This document shows positions 13,489 through 24,856 of a DNA stretch of 64,000 nt, one piece after another. The notes beneath the pieces are model-generated. The model was not told where the DNA came from. It saw nothing but the letters and a program-made list of their open reading frames with translations, and searched no databases. Each line of letters begins with the position of its first letter. Positions within the stretch are counted from its first letter, which is position 1. The position numbers and the translations under genes are program-made. The stretch is from Protonemura montana. Lineage: Eukaryota > Arthropoda > Insecta > Plecoptera > Nemouridae. The DNA lies in assembly GCA_947568835.1 (NCBI GenBank), contig OX387607.1, positions 7,511,201 through 7,575,200 on the forward strand, written 5' to 3'.

Positions 13489-13551
13489 GCTCCACAGGGA
13501 TGCCCTGGCCGTTCAGAGATGGACCGGCCGGCTTGCAGCCCGCACCACTAG
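13489..13551 (+). other. Splice acceptor and 5' UTR at the first ihog coding exon
   Basis: TTGCTCCACAG ends at 13497 and is followed by 54 non-coding bases before the ATG at 13552. This looks like a true 3' splice site, so at least one upstream non-coding exon is expected. An ATG at 13500 opens a frame without a signal peptide that does not connect to exon 2 in phase, and one at 13530 soon meets a stop. Confidence 0.5.
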
Positions 13552-16500
13552 ATGTCTCTGCGTCGACGCGCGCGCTTGCCGCCAACGGCAGCAGCGTCGC
13601 TCTTCGCGATCGCGTACTGGCTCGCCATACACGTGCAGCCGCTGTCAGCTGGTACGTTAAACCATCAGGTTAATAGATGTACTATGAAGTAAGTCTCGGT
13701 GCTAATATTAAACTGTCTTTGCAAAGATTTTTGGCTCATGAATACTATGCAGACAGAAATTGCTGTCACGCAGAAGTAGAATCACCATTATCTAGTTTTT
13801 TCTTGCAGACTTCTTGCATTTGAGACTGGTTTATGTTCAATTAATCTTCAAGTTAATGCTAACCTCATTGATCGATATATGAACGTGTAGTGGACATGGC
13901 AAAGCAGATCTGTACCCAAGCCAGCATGACCATGTACCTACCGATATTTTGAGTCGTAATTATTTAACTAAACAGGTTTGTTTAAAAATATCAGCTGCAA
14001 GCGCCATCGAGTGGCCACAACTGTTACCATGTGCTAGAGGCTGTATAATATCTAGCATTGATACTGTGACTCTCCCACGAAGTCCATCAACGCATATGCC
14101 TAACTGTCTGGTACTGCGTTACAGACGTGGGCTTGCGCTTTGTGCGTGCGCCCGAGCCCCTCGTGGCACCACCTGGCGACGAGGTAGTGTTTGAGTGCTC
14201 GCTGAACGTCCCTGCCGAGCAAGTGCGCTGGCGACATGCCGGGCGATTCCTGCCTGCTTCCGCCAACGATGCTGCTGTCGCGGCGGGTAACCACAGCGCT
14301 GCGCGCGCCGCCAGCCACCTCGTCGTCAAGGTGGTGGACGAGACGCAGGCCGGCGACTATCAGGTAGGCAAGGTGACGCGAAGGTGGCTTCGATGTTTTT
14401 TGTTTCTACCAATCAGATGCCCCTCCTGGAAATCAATTGTGTTTATATGTATCGATAGTTGACCAAAAGTTGACCAACAACAATAGCGATGAAAATGTAT
14501 TACCCTTTCTCTATTTTAAAGTGACTGTTTAATCATGTTATATGTTTTATTTAAAATTATATATTTTAAAAAGAAAATATTTAAAAAAATTTGTAATTAG
14601 TCGTAAGTTATTTTTTTTTTTTCTTTTTTTATTGCTTATTTATTTTTTAATTTATGTCTTTTTTAATTTATTATTTATTTTCTTTACATTTTTCACAAAT
14701 TTCGTTCAAATCCAACCTATGGTTTGAGATCTGGAAAAGTTGCTTCTGGAGCTAGCTTGACTCAACTCATTACCCCAGGTACAATTTTTTTGAAAAGTAC
14801 CCATATTTTCTAGTCTATTGCAAAAATCTACCATACCTCAATGACAGTCATAGTAAACTAGGATTGTTACAAAATCTTAACGTGTTTCTCGATTGTGTCT
14901 TGCGCAGTGCGTGGCTTGGTACGGGGCATCGGCGCTGGCGTCGGTCCCTGCACGACTGAGCCTGGCCGAGCTGAAACCGTTTTTGCCGCCACGTAACCTC
15001 AAGAGCTTCACGGCGTTCGAGGGTTGCACGGTGGCTGTTCGGCTTGAGCCACCTGAGAGCAATCCGCCCGCCATTTTGCAGTGCCACAAGGACGGGCGGA
15101 AACTAGACAGTACGTGCACTTTTCCACCATATAAAACGAAATGAGCCAAGAGGCTAGTGCTAATATAGGAAAAGAGGACAGTAGGATATGCAACTCTTCA
15201 TAAACAAAAAAGTCGGTTACGTCAAATGCAGAAAGATGTTGACTTTTTGGCTGCTGTCTTGCCCACGTTGAGTGTTCAACATGGTCTCTCTACGTCTTCC
15301 ACAACCGGCTATCTAGTTTTTGGTAAGCTGCACTTTCTACTGGTCTTTCCTGGAATTATAAAGGAAAAATCTAGCCCCCATGGCATTGATACCTTGACAG
15401 GAAGAAATTCAGTTTGGCTCATGATATGGACGTGTTTTTCGAGCACCAACTCATGACAGATTATTTCATTGCACCTGATTCTTAATCTTGCACTCAGTGT
15501 TTGGTGGGCAAATCATTCTAATTCCTCTGCTAAAGAAGTGAATATTTGTTGTTTGTGGTGTACCACAGGACTGAAGAAGATATGCCAGGAGTAAAACTTA
15601 TAAAACCTGTTGATATTGGATAAAGCACATTGTTTAGTGTTTCTGCTATTGCTTTGAAATTTTTACACTTAATAAAGAACTCTAAAGATCTCTGTAAATA
15701 GAAAAGGAACCATGTTGAGCGCCTTTTGCTAACCCATCACGATTCTGCAGCCGCTGTTAGCTCAACCGGTACGCTGTTGCTTGCGAACGTGACGCAACGC
15801 GATGGTGGTAGCTACGTATGTTCGGCATACAACTACATCACGGGTCAGACGCTGCATGCCTCACACGAGCTAACGCTGAGGGTGAAGCCTACTACGGGGC
15901 GAGGGGCGCTGGCGTTCCTGGAGCCCTTGCAGGAGGCGTACATAGTGCAGGCCGGTAAGTTCGACAACCAGTTGAGCGGTGATTACATAAAAAAAAACCT
16001 GTGATGAACAATGCAATACGTTATGACAAGCGGACATTTTTTACTGAAATTTGCTCTTCAATCGAGTGCTGCCTTCAGGCTTCTTAGCTTCTTGAGTTTT
16101 CACTAGAGATAGGAAACAAATTGCTGTTTTATTTAGTTTTTTTTTCCTTCCAACTGAGTGCATGTTGTCTAGTTTTTTGGACACCTTGTTGCTCAGCAAA
16201 ATGGGCCCTGCTAGGAATTTCTATAACAGAAGTGCACTCTTTGACAGGCATTTTAAGACCTCCAATGTAATTAAATGCAATGTTTCTGAAAGACTATTCA
16301 AAGCTGCTTTAGCACTCGTAAATACTCTGGATGTTCTCAGAAAGCAAAGACTAAGTACAGTATCACTTTGCATGAAGCTTGTCTCTTTTAAAAAGTACCA
16401 TTATCCGTGGTACAATTTCAAAGCCATCTGTCTGATTTTTTTTCTACTAGGTCTCATGGCAAAAAAAGATCTAGAGGGCTCTTGGAACCTTCTTTCAAGG

Positions 16501-19500
16501 GATAGACAGTACAACCATTCAACTCTCTGATCTACATTAACAACATGACGCCAAAAATCACTGACATTGACCGCTTAACAAACAGGCTGGAACGTGACCC
16601 TGGTGTGCGCGGCCAGCGGGTCTCCCCCGCCCCGAGTTACTTGGTCTCGCTACGGAGGCGAGCTGCCGCATGGCCGCGCCGATCGTGTGGACGCAGGCCT
16701 AGCGTTGCGCCACGTTGTTCGCGAAGATGAAGGCACCTACATCTGCGTGCTCAGCAACGGTCAGGGACCAGATCTCAAACACGTCATCTCTGTGCAGATG
16801 CATGGTGGGTATTCAATTCCAACAGGGATTTAATCTGCAAACAAGTAATGTCACATTCACAAAATGTATTGTTTTTTTTTACAGTGGATCAATCCTCAAA
16901 TTTTTTAATAACATTGACCAGAATTGAGTCTTAGAGATTTGACTAGGAGCCACATTGTGGTGCAGCTGAGGTCATGGCCTGAAAACTTTTTACTAATCAG
17001 ACTATGCATGCCAAGTAACCTTTTAAAATCTCCAATAATTTGTTACATTTTCTGCCCTTTGAAGGGCTTGCACTCAATTAATGACATCAGTCTAGCTTCG
17101 AATATGATCCACTTTATCTTTTGTCACTTCAATAACTGCTGTAAAGGCCATTCCTAAATCTTCTGCCATGATTAAAAAAAACCACTGGAGTTCCTAGAAA
17201 CTATTCTACCTTGAGATTCAGGTAATCAGTAAACACAATAGTTTTTCGATGGCACCATATTAATATTTAAAGGCTCATTTCCAATGAGCTTTGGAAACCC
17301 AGAAGTCGCTAAGGCTGTGTTTCCACACGCAGAGCCTCCGGTGATCCTGAAGGAGCCTGCGAATGCGGTGGGTGCTGAGGGCGGTGATGTCACTCTTGAG
17401 TGCGCCGTGCGCGGTTCGCCGCCGCCGGTCGTCTCATGGATGCTGAACGGCGCCTCTGTTGCCAACGATACGCACATCAAGACAAATGGTGAGACTGCAG
17501 CTTTTTCCAAAATAAAAAAATACCCTTTTTCTCACCGGGGCTTCTTTCATAAATAAATAATTTTAATTGGTTAAAGATGGGCATGCCGGCTTGTACTCAG
17601 GTACAAAGTAGGTACCCGAAAACAACAGAATTTTTGGCTGCATTTACCCGAGTCCACATGTTTGAGTGTGTCTGCTATGCTCCGAGCAAGCCCGAGGCCA
17701 TGCATAAATCCGAATGATGGCGGGAGTAGCTCACTGGCAGCCTGAGCCTGATGGCAAAGTTTCCTGCTTGCTAATATTTTTTAGACAATTTTTTGCCATT
17801 GAGTCTTGTCTCTCTCACTCATAGAATCAGCAGGCACCGGGTTCATTATCACCCACTCATTAGCCGATGCCATTAGACCAGTGCCACAGGACCAGCTGTC
17901 AAAACAATATGTCGTTTAACACCAGAAATCAAACATTACCAACGACAGCTCCATCTGTGGTTTCACCGTAGTTTGAACGTCACCAAACTGTGCCTGACCC
18001 AGCTTTGTTCGCAGGGGCGCGATTGCACATAGCTTCGGCCAGCAAACGACATGCCGGCATCTTTCAGTGCCTCGCGGTGAACGCACTAGGCGCTGCGTAT
18101 GGTTCGACTTTGCTTCAAGTCTCGCCACGACAAGTCACCGCCGCTGCTGCAGCGGCCGATAACGGGGAAACACCAGTTGATGTTGCCGCTACTGGTACGA
18201 TTCTGTCTTGTCTCCTATGCTTCTCAGACTATTTCCAGAAGTTTCTGATGTCTCACAGTTAATTTTCAATCTCTTAACTGGCTTTGTAAGATTTAAGCTT
18301 GGTTAATGTTTGCTACCAATTTAAGCTAACATACTCTTTTTGATTGCATCTCTTCCATTTGCTAGCTGGCACACTGTCTGGCATGTTTGGAGAAGGTTAG
18401 AGTAAGTTAGATTTGCTTAAAACATAATTCTATTCGAAAAGAGAAATGAAAGAAACGCAACTTACCAAGGGGGAAATTAGGATTTGAGTTTTGTCAACCT
18501 TTCATCTGTCACTATCGGTAATTTCTTTCTTTGTAAGTTGGCATTAATTCTCTCCTTTTCCTTAATATATTTACCTGCCGGTCGGCACATTAACCTTTTT
18601 ATACAATAACAATTGTTATCATTTTTAATAACTAATCACCAATCAGTCGTCAATTCATATCATTTTAAAAAATGTCTCGCAAATAATGTACAAGACATTT
18701 TTCTCCACGTTGCCTTGTCCTGACTGGTATGTTACTTGTTGCGCAGACTCGTGGGGTGGAGGAAAGTCACCCGTGGTTCCTACAGTTGCGGCTGGGGGCG
18801 GCAAGGACCACACGCGCAAGGCGGGGGCAGGGCGGCGCAAGGAAAAGCACAAACACAAGGGCAACAGTGAGTCAAAGTCCAGGCTATTCATTTATCCCAT
18901 TGATCTTTTTTGCACCTGAAGAAAAATGTGTAAAACATTTTGATTTAAGTATTATTTTACCAGAGCTATGTGTCATCTCTTCAGCATATTCATGTGCTAT
19001 TTGAGAATTAATAAAATTGTCGTGTGCTCCGGCCAAATTCTTATCTTCGATTCAACCTTTATTGATTTTGTCTTTGATCTTTGAATCTGTATTTGATTCT
19101 TATCTCACCTACTTTTGAAGAGTCCAATATTAAGCTCGATGTTGCAGAGTCTAAACTGCTAAATTGGTAAATTTAGGAAGGGGCAAAAATTTCCACGCAA
19201 GTGCAACCCTGAAAATTTGACGGTGTTCAATACATTTCTTTGTTTGTGTAGCTTTCATTAAAAAAAAACCGTTGGTTTTCTTGTTATAGTAACGGGGAAG
19301 AAGAAAATAGGAATGCAGCTTACTGAAGTTAAAAAAACTGGTTGCAAAAAATTGGTACATTATATGGCTACGTTGTTTTGTCATTAAACGTTGTCTAGCT
19401 CTGCATTAGCTTTTAAAATTTTGATAAATATCATCCCTTCTTTTCTCTTCCCTATTTGATGTTCTAAAGAGGTTGTAGTCCTTATAAAGGATTGAACGTG

Positions 19501-22500
19501 ATTCCTTTATAACTAATCTCATTAAAAGATAATGTGTAACACCTATCAACAAACAATAAAAGAACATTTTTCCTTTTAGCTGTGATGGTCCCACCAACCC
19601 GACCCAACATAACACGACTGTCGGACAATTCGGTGATGGTCCGGTGGTCTGTGCCGAGCAACACCGGCTTGCCCATCCAGTTCTTCAAAGTGCAGCACCG
19701 CGAGATGGGCCAATCTTCCACGGGCGCCGCGCGCCGCGGGGGCAGTGGAAAGCGCTGGATGACCAACAATGACGACATTCCGCCGCACGTGCGGAGCTAT
19801 GAGGTGGACGGCCTAGAGACAGAGCACACATACAGGTGAGTAACTTTGTGTCTGGGACTTGTGGACTGGCATGTCAGAGGACTCTTTTGGACTGGGTTTA
19901 CGGTAAGCTCTTTTGGGGGATATGTCAACAGTCCAGGTGTTCAGCACCTAATGTGCTGTAAAATTTTATAAAGATACTTTTACTTCATTACCCACAAACA
20001 CACATTTATATTCTAAGGAATATTTGGTATTGCCCTTGCTTTGTGGAAAACTTTGCATTAATAAGGTCCATCACACGCTCCAAAATATTGTTTATGGCCA
20101 ACCAAAATTATTGTGTAATATTATATTTGGTGACGCGCCCTGCATTTTAGTTGGCCAGAAATGCTGAGACAGCTGTTGTTTATAACAACTGCAAGAAATA
20201 TGTGAAATGCTTTTTATTATTTGCAGTAAGCTAGTTGCTGAATAGAAACTAAGTGAAATCTTAAGTTGTCAACTGAACCAATATGAGCACTAACGTCTTG
20301 TCACAGATTCCGCATAGCGGCAGTGTACTCCAACAACGACAACAAGCTTGGACCCAACTCTGGGCGATTCCACCTCCACCGCGCCACTGCCAGTGGCCGG
20401 TCGGCGCTAACTCCTCCAGCGCTGACGCATACAGAGGCTGTCAGTGCTAGCGCCATTCAGATTCACTGGCACCATGATCGGCAAGCCAGTGCACCCATCG
20501 AAGGTCAGTGGAAGGCTGGGTGAAGCCCATCTCCTATGAAAAGTTTTCAAAATACCAGTTGTTAGGAGGAGTTGGGTCCATTTTTACTAACTCTTCAACA
20601 ACAAGTTGGGTTTCTAGCTTATGGAATCACCTGAATTTCACTACATGTGATTAGAAGTCGTCATGGCAATTGCTTCAACGATCACTTCTACCGTTGAGTG
20701 TAGGTTATTGGTAGAGTTTCAACGTCAATGTTACAGTCTCTGCGTGAAAAATGACTACCTTACCGACAAAAATGCAGAGTACCGGAAGTTCACGTTAAGT
20801 GGAGCCACTGTCGTATGAAATTTAATTTCGATATTTATCGTATTTACTCGCTTCTTAATATTGTTACGTGTATATCAATCGTTGAGGTAAACATTGATGA
20901 AGATTTTTTGAGCATGAAAAGTTTCAAAAGCGAGTTAACCTACGAGAAATATCGAAATTAAAATTCATACGACAGTGGCTCCACTTAACGTGAACTTCCG
21001 GTACTCTGCATTTTTGTCGGTAAGGTAGTCATTTTTCACGCAGAGACTTTAACATTGACGTTGAAACTCTACCTATATCCTACACTCAACGCTTCTACTT
21101 AGAGTTGAGATTTTGGTAAAACCAGATCTTAGTGCATTATAAAATACATGCTTTGCTCGGATTTTAATTTTATTCGGAAAACACGTGATTTTCCTAAGGT
21201 TACCTATTTCGGGGAAAAGACCGCTATAATGAGGGTCGATTGTTTTTGGTTGCATTATAAAGCACCATGGTAGCACCACCAAATGGCCAGTAAGCTGAGC
21301 AAAAGGAAGAGAATATTTTGTGTTTACCATGATTTAAACAATCGAACAGTAACGGACTTGCTCTGTTGAGATTGATTTGTGGTCCGAAAAAGGACCTAAA
21401 AAGTCGATGTTTCTGAAGATGTCCTGATGACAGTCTTGAAAATGTCGGCGCCAACGCTGACGAAACGTCAACTTTTTAGGTCCTTTTTAGGACCACAAGT
21501 CAATCTCAACAGAGCAAGTACGTTACTCACCACAACATTCACCCACGACTCTGAACCACTTCACCAAACCAATTGAACAGTGATTGATGAAATATCAGTT
21601 AACCAACTGAAATGAAAATGAAAATATAATATAGTCTTTCATAACTATGTCAATTGCAAGATCTTCTGCTCAGTTACATCACGCAATTGAGAAATACCCT
21701 TGTTACAAGATATTTGTATCAATGGTGCCAGATTTGAAGGCCTGGTGGAGATAATCTAGCGTCCAGCCAACAGGCTTTGTACCGACACCTTTTCGCGCAG
21801 GCTTCTACGTTTATTACCGAGCTACAAGCAGTGCCGGTGATTACGTCAAGGCTACAGTGGATGGCGAGGCAGCACGCGCCTTCAACGTTACTCATCTTCA
21901 GCCCGACACGGCGTACGACTTCAAGCTGCAAAGCTTCACTGTCAACGGGGCTTCCGACTTCAGTGCCATTCTCACGCACAAGACTCAAGGTGAGTGTCGG
22001 TGGCACTGGAAGGCGATTGTGTGAAAAAGTTTTTGCATGATTACTTTTCACTTTTTTCCTGTCACTTTTGGTATCTTTTGATTTCGGTCGGGATTTGCCT
22101 TAGAAAATGTGTGACAACTCGTTTGATATTGCGACACAATCCCTAGGAATTTGAATTTTTTTTTTTTACTTTTCGATTGCCATAAAGACAACTCTCTTTC
22201 TGCAAATTGAGCCATTGAATTGTGTATCTATTTGAATAATTTCTTTAATTTGTGTTAAAACTTAGGGTGTGCATATTTAAAGTGGTTGAATCAGGTGATG
22301 AATAATTTTAAAGTTAGTGTTCCAAAATTATCTCCGTTGATATTTGGCATAACAACACAGCTGTGTAATCAGACTTATATAATAGTTACTAGTAAATTAT
22401 AGTATAAAGTATAGTGTAAAGTATAGTATAGTGTTTACCAATAGAAAATAGCAGATAGAAAATATAGCAGATAGAAAATAGCAAATAGTTAATACGTGAC

Positions 22501-24856
22501 ATCTAATTTAAATTGCAAACGCTTACAATGCGCGGAGTATTTTATTATTAGGAACACGACTACTCTCTCAAACAATGATGCCCAATTGTCCCTGTTTGTG
22601 CACCAATTTTTTAGAGGGTTGTCCAGCTCCCTGTGAAACAACAGAAAGTGATAGGTTGTAATGCTTTCAGTGGCACCTACTGAGCAGCCCCCCCAGTCGC
22701 CTCCACCCGAGGTGGTAAGCGCATCAACAGGTTCAGTTGGTATTATGACTGTTGGCTTCGCGGCTGCGGGCGGGATCCTGCTGCTAGCTGGCATCGTACT
22801 GGGCGTCATCCTATGTCGCCGACGCAGGCGCAGTGCACAAGATAGCCGGCAACAAGGTTTGTTTCATTGAACGCTTGTGTTTTTCACCTGCATTTTTTCA
22901 TTGCAGAGACACAGCATTAATAATATTTAAAAATATTAAAAATATTTGATTATTAATATTTATCTGTTTCCTAATGTATTCTAATGCTTTAGTTATCTGG
23001 TTGTGCTATTTCAAAGTTGCCTTAAAAATACCTTAAAAATATATATTTTTAAAGTCGGCTTTCAGGTAAGTTACACCGTTAAGTGTTCTCATATCCCAGT
23101 GAAGGATTTTGAACTATCAATGACCATGCCTGCTTGCAGACATGAGCTAGAAGCATCTAATATCTAAAATGAATTCAAACAGGCAGCTTACTGAGGTACA
23201 AATAGCCGATTACAACAGATGAGAAGAAGTGTGCAAAGCTTTGGCCCATTACTTCAGGTGCCATTCCTCAGGTTCAGGTGCGATAGGTATACACCAGCCT
23301 TTTGTCACTGTAATCTTTTTAGACTGTAATTTATTCTGGGGCAGTAAATTTCGATGAATTAACTCTAGTCTGATTCTAGTCTGATTTGATTTGATGAACC
23401 AAATTTAAGATTTGATTTGCTTAGATTCTGCTGTGATTTTGATCTGCTGATTGTAATAGATTGTCTTGCTGTTCAATGGTCCTGAATCGATTGATTGCAA
23501 AACGAGGGGATTCAAAACAAGGACTGAACAGGCTCTGTGGGAGTGCACCTTGGGGTAACATGTGATAAAACTGTAATTGATAAAATTCCCTCTGTGTGCA
23601 GATGAGCGCAAGCCAGGTGGTGTTGACCCTGCGGCTCTGGACGTCGTTGCGCTTGGCAAGACTCGCGCTAACGGGTTTCTAACGCCGCCCAAAGTTAACA
23701 TCACCACGAACCCTCTGGCCGCCGACTCCGCGACCATCGAAAAGGTAACTGCAATTTTGTGACGCAGCGTCGATTCTGGTTGGCATGAAATTGGCCAAGC
23801 TGAGTGCTCTGTGTGAAAATATAATGCAAATAGATTGCGAAGAGGAAAAAGAGAGGGAGCGCTACTTATCGGGGATAAAGAAGGGCGTCCCTTGGTGCAC
23901 TAGTCGAGATTAAACGTTTCCGCAATGATGCTTTTGTCACTGATAAAGATAGTTCAAACAATCTCTCTTCAATAACAATTACAAATATAATGTTTTTCCT
24001 TCTTCACCTCAACAAATTTAGAATATATGGTAAAACGTTTTCCCTCTCTCGGAGCAAAGTGAGAGCACTCTAGGGCATCTAGCAGTAATCAACAAACCTT
24101 CAACATGGCTACCTAATTTGATTGGTTTTCTTTCAGAATTAGCTTCATCAAACTTTAAAACAAACCCACCAATACATTTGAAAACAACTAGTCTTCATAA
24201 TAAAAAAATACCTACAAATAGGTTTTTGTTCTTTAGTGGGAGCAAATAATTTTGACTACCTGGGATGAGTTGGATGTATTTCGATAGCTATGTTTCTGCC
24301 CCATCGGACGGCATATTTCGTAACCCTGGGCCAGAGAATGAATATTTAGAATGAATTGCATGCATTGCCAAACTGGTAAATTATGTATGTATTTCTTTTA
24401 AGCCATTACAATATTTTTTGACACCATTTTTACTCCAAATCAGAAAACGATCTTTTGGAAAATGTGGGGAATTGTATTAAAATAGTGGGCTATAAATGGT
24501 CTGGAGCCATTCAAGCAAAACAGTTTCAGCTTAAAGCCTCTTCTTTTAAGTACCGAAAAGGTTAAAACCGTGGGAATTATATCTCTTTTCAGAACCAGAT
24601 AGTCATGGAGATGTCGTTCCTGACATCTCAAAACAACAACTGCTCTGCGGGCAGCGAGGCAGGCACCTCCGGTGGAAGCAGCGGCTCCGGGGACGACACG
24701 ACTCCCCCACCAACGCCCCCTGTTGCCCGTGCCCCCGCCCCCAAGGCCATGGCATCCCATCGCGCCACCGCCCCAAAACCTGTGGCGCTCCCCGAGCCGT
24801 GGCGAGCTAACTCGTCGGGACATTCGGCGAATCAGCTGGTGGAAAACTATGTGTGA
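13552..24856 (+). CDS. ihog: Interference hedgehog (Ihog/Boi-type) Hedgehog co-receptor, 14 coding exons
   Basis: Type I membrane protein that binds Hedgehog with Patched at the cell surface. Coding exons: 13552-13651, 14125-14363, 14908-15109, 15751-15954, 16586-16804, 17333-17488, 18015-18194, 18747-18866, 19580-19835, 20307-20503, 21801-21989, 22671-22856, 23602-23744 and 24593-24856. All have GT-AG borders and compatible phases, giving 884 residues, close to fly Ihog. Layout: signal peptide (1-33, [11 protein letters not shown] then a hydrophobic run), Ig1 (38-120), Ig2 (135-235), Ig3 (250-320), Ig4 (322-412), basic linker (434-473, RRKEKHKHK), FN3-1 (475-575), FN3-2 (590-687), membrane helix (711-734), RRRRR stop-transfer and a Ser/Pro-rich tail. 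FN3-1 is the diagnostic part: [14 protein letters not shown] and [15 protein letters not shown] match Ihog closely. Most middle exons are phase 1-1. In Ig2 the usual core Cys and Trp are not at their places ([13 protein letters not shown]). The ATG at 13552 was chosen because it opens the signal peptide. Exons are GC-rich and introns AT-rich. It could be the boi paralogue instead. Confidence 0.95.
13985..14100 (+). repeat. Dispersed repeat family R4, copy 2
   Basis: Intronic, just before the second ihog coding exon. Shares GCAAGCGCCATCG, GTTACCATGTG and a CTCCCAC block with 5030-5150. Non-coding. Confidence 0.35.
14540..14725. repeat. AT-rich low-complexity tract
   Basis: Long T and TTTA runs in the second ihog intron. 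The ORF read through it is a composition artefact. Confidence 0.8.
17815..17925 (+). repeat. 5S-derived SINE (family R1), 3' fragment
   Basis: Inside an ihog intron. Contains CGATGCCATTAGACCAGTGC and TGTCAAAACA..GTCGTTTAACAC, the reverse complement of the R1 end seen at 56955. Only the 3' quarter remains. Confidence 0.7.
20692..21091. mobile_element. Palindromic foldback MITE with 7-bp target duplication
   Basis: A 400-bp element in ihog intron 10. The left arm (from CGTTGAGTGTAGG) and the right arm (ending CCTACACTCAACG on the plus strand) are inverted copies of each other over about 150 bp with only a handful of mismatches, around a centre of roughly 100 bp. The sequence CTTCTAC lies directly before (20685-20691) and after (21092-21098). 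No transposase is present, so it is non-autonomous. Family unassigned: 7 bp is unusual for the common superfamilies. Confidence 0.88.
21348..21527. mobile_element. Short foldback element with about 65-bp inverted arms
   Basis: The left arm AGTAACGGACTTGCTCTGTT... and the right arm ...AACAGAGCAAGTACGTTACT are inverted copies with few mismatches. Both include a GGTCCTTTTT / AAAAAGGACC block. About 180 bp, non-coding, in the same ihog intron as the 400-bp MITE. No clear target duplication. Confidence 0.75.
22385..22495 (+). repeat. AGTATAGT / AGATAGAAAAT simple tandem repeats
   Basis: Short irregular units (AGTATAGTGTAA, then AGATAGAAAATAGC three times) in the intron before the ihog membrane exon. 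Confidence 0.7.

Larger units (their letters stand above)
1..13497. other. Intergenic region with no supported gene
   Basis: I read all frames and found no domain, no chain of exons with matching phases and no long ORF that I would defend. The stretch holds repeat copies (listed separately), a 24-base poly-C tract and several GC-rich patches (about 2100-2260, 3010-3260, 7260-7650, 8780-8880, 9340-9570 and 10920-11060). Some of these patches could be promoter or 5' UTR sequence of the ihog gene, because the first ihog coding exon is preceded by a good splice acceptor and so needs an upstream non-coding exon. No patch can be assigned from sequence alone. Confidence 0.5.

Noticed and set aside
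14542-14727. 61-codon hydrophobic ORF
   Set aside because: Made entirely of T/A low-complexity sequence in an ihog intron.
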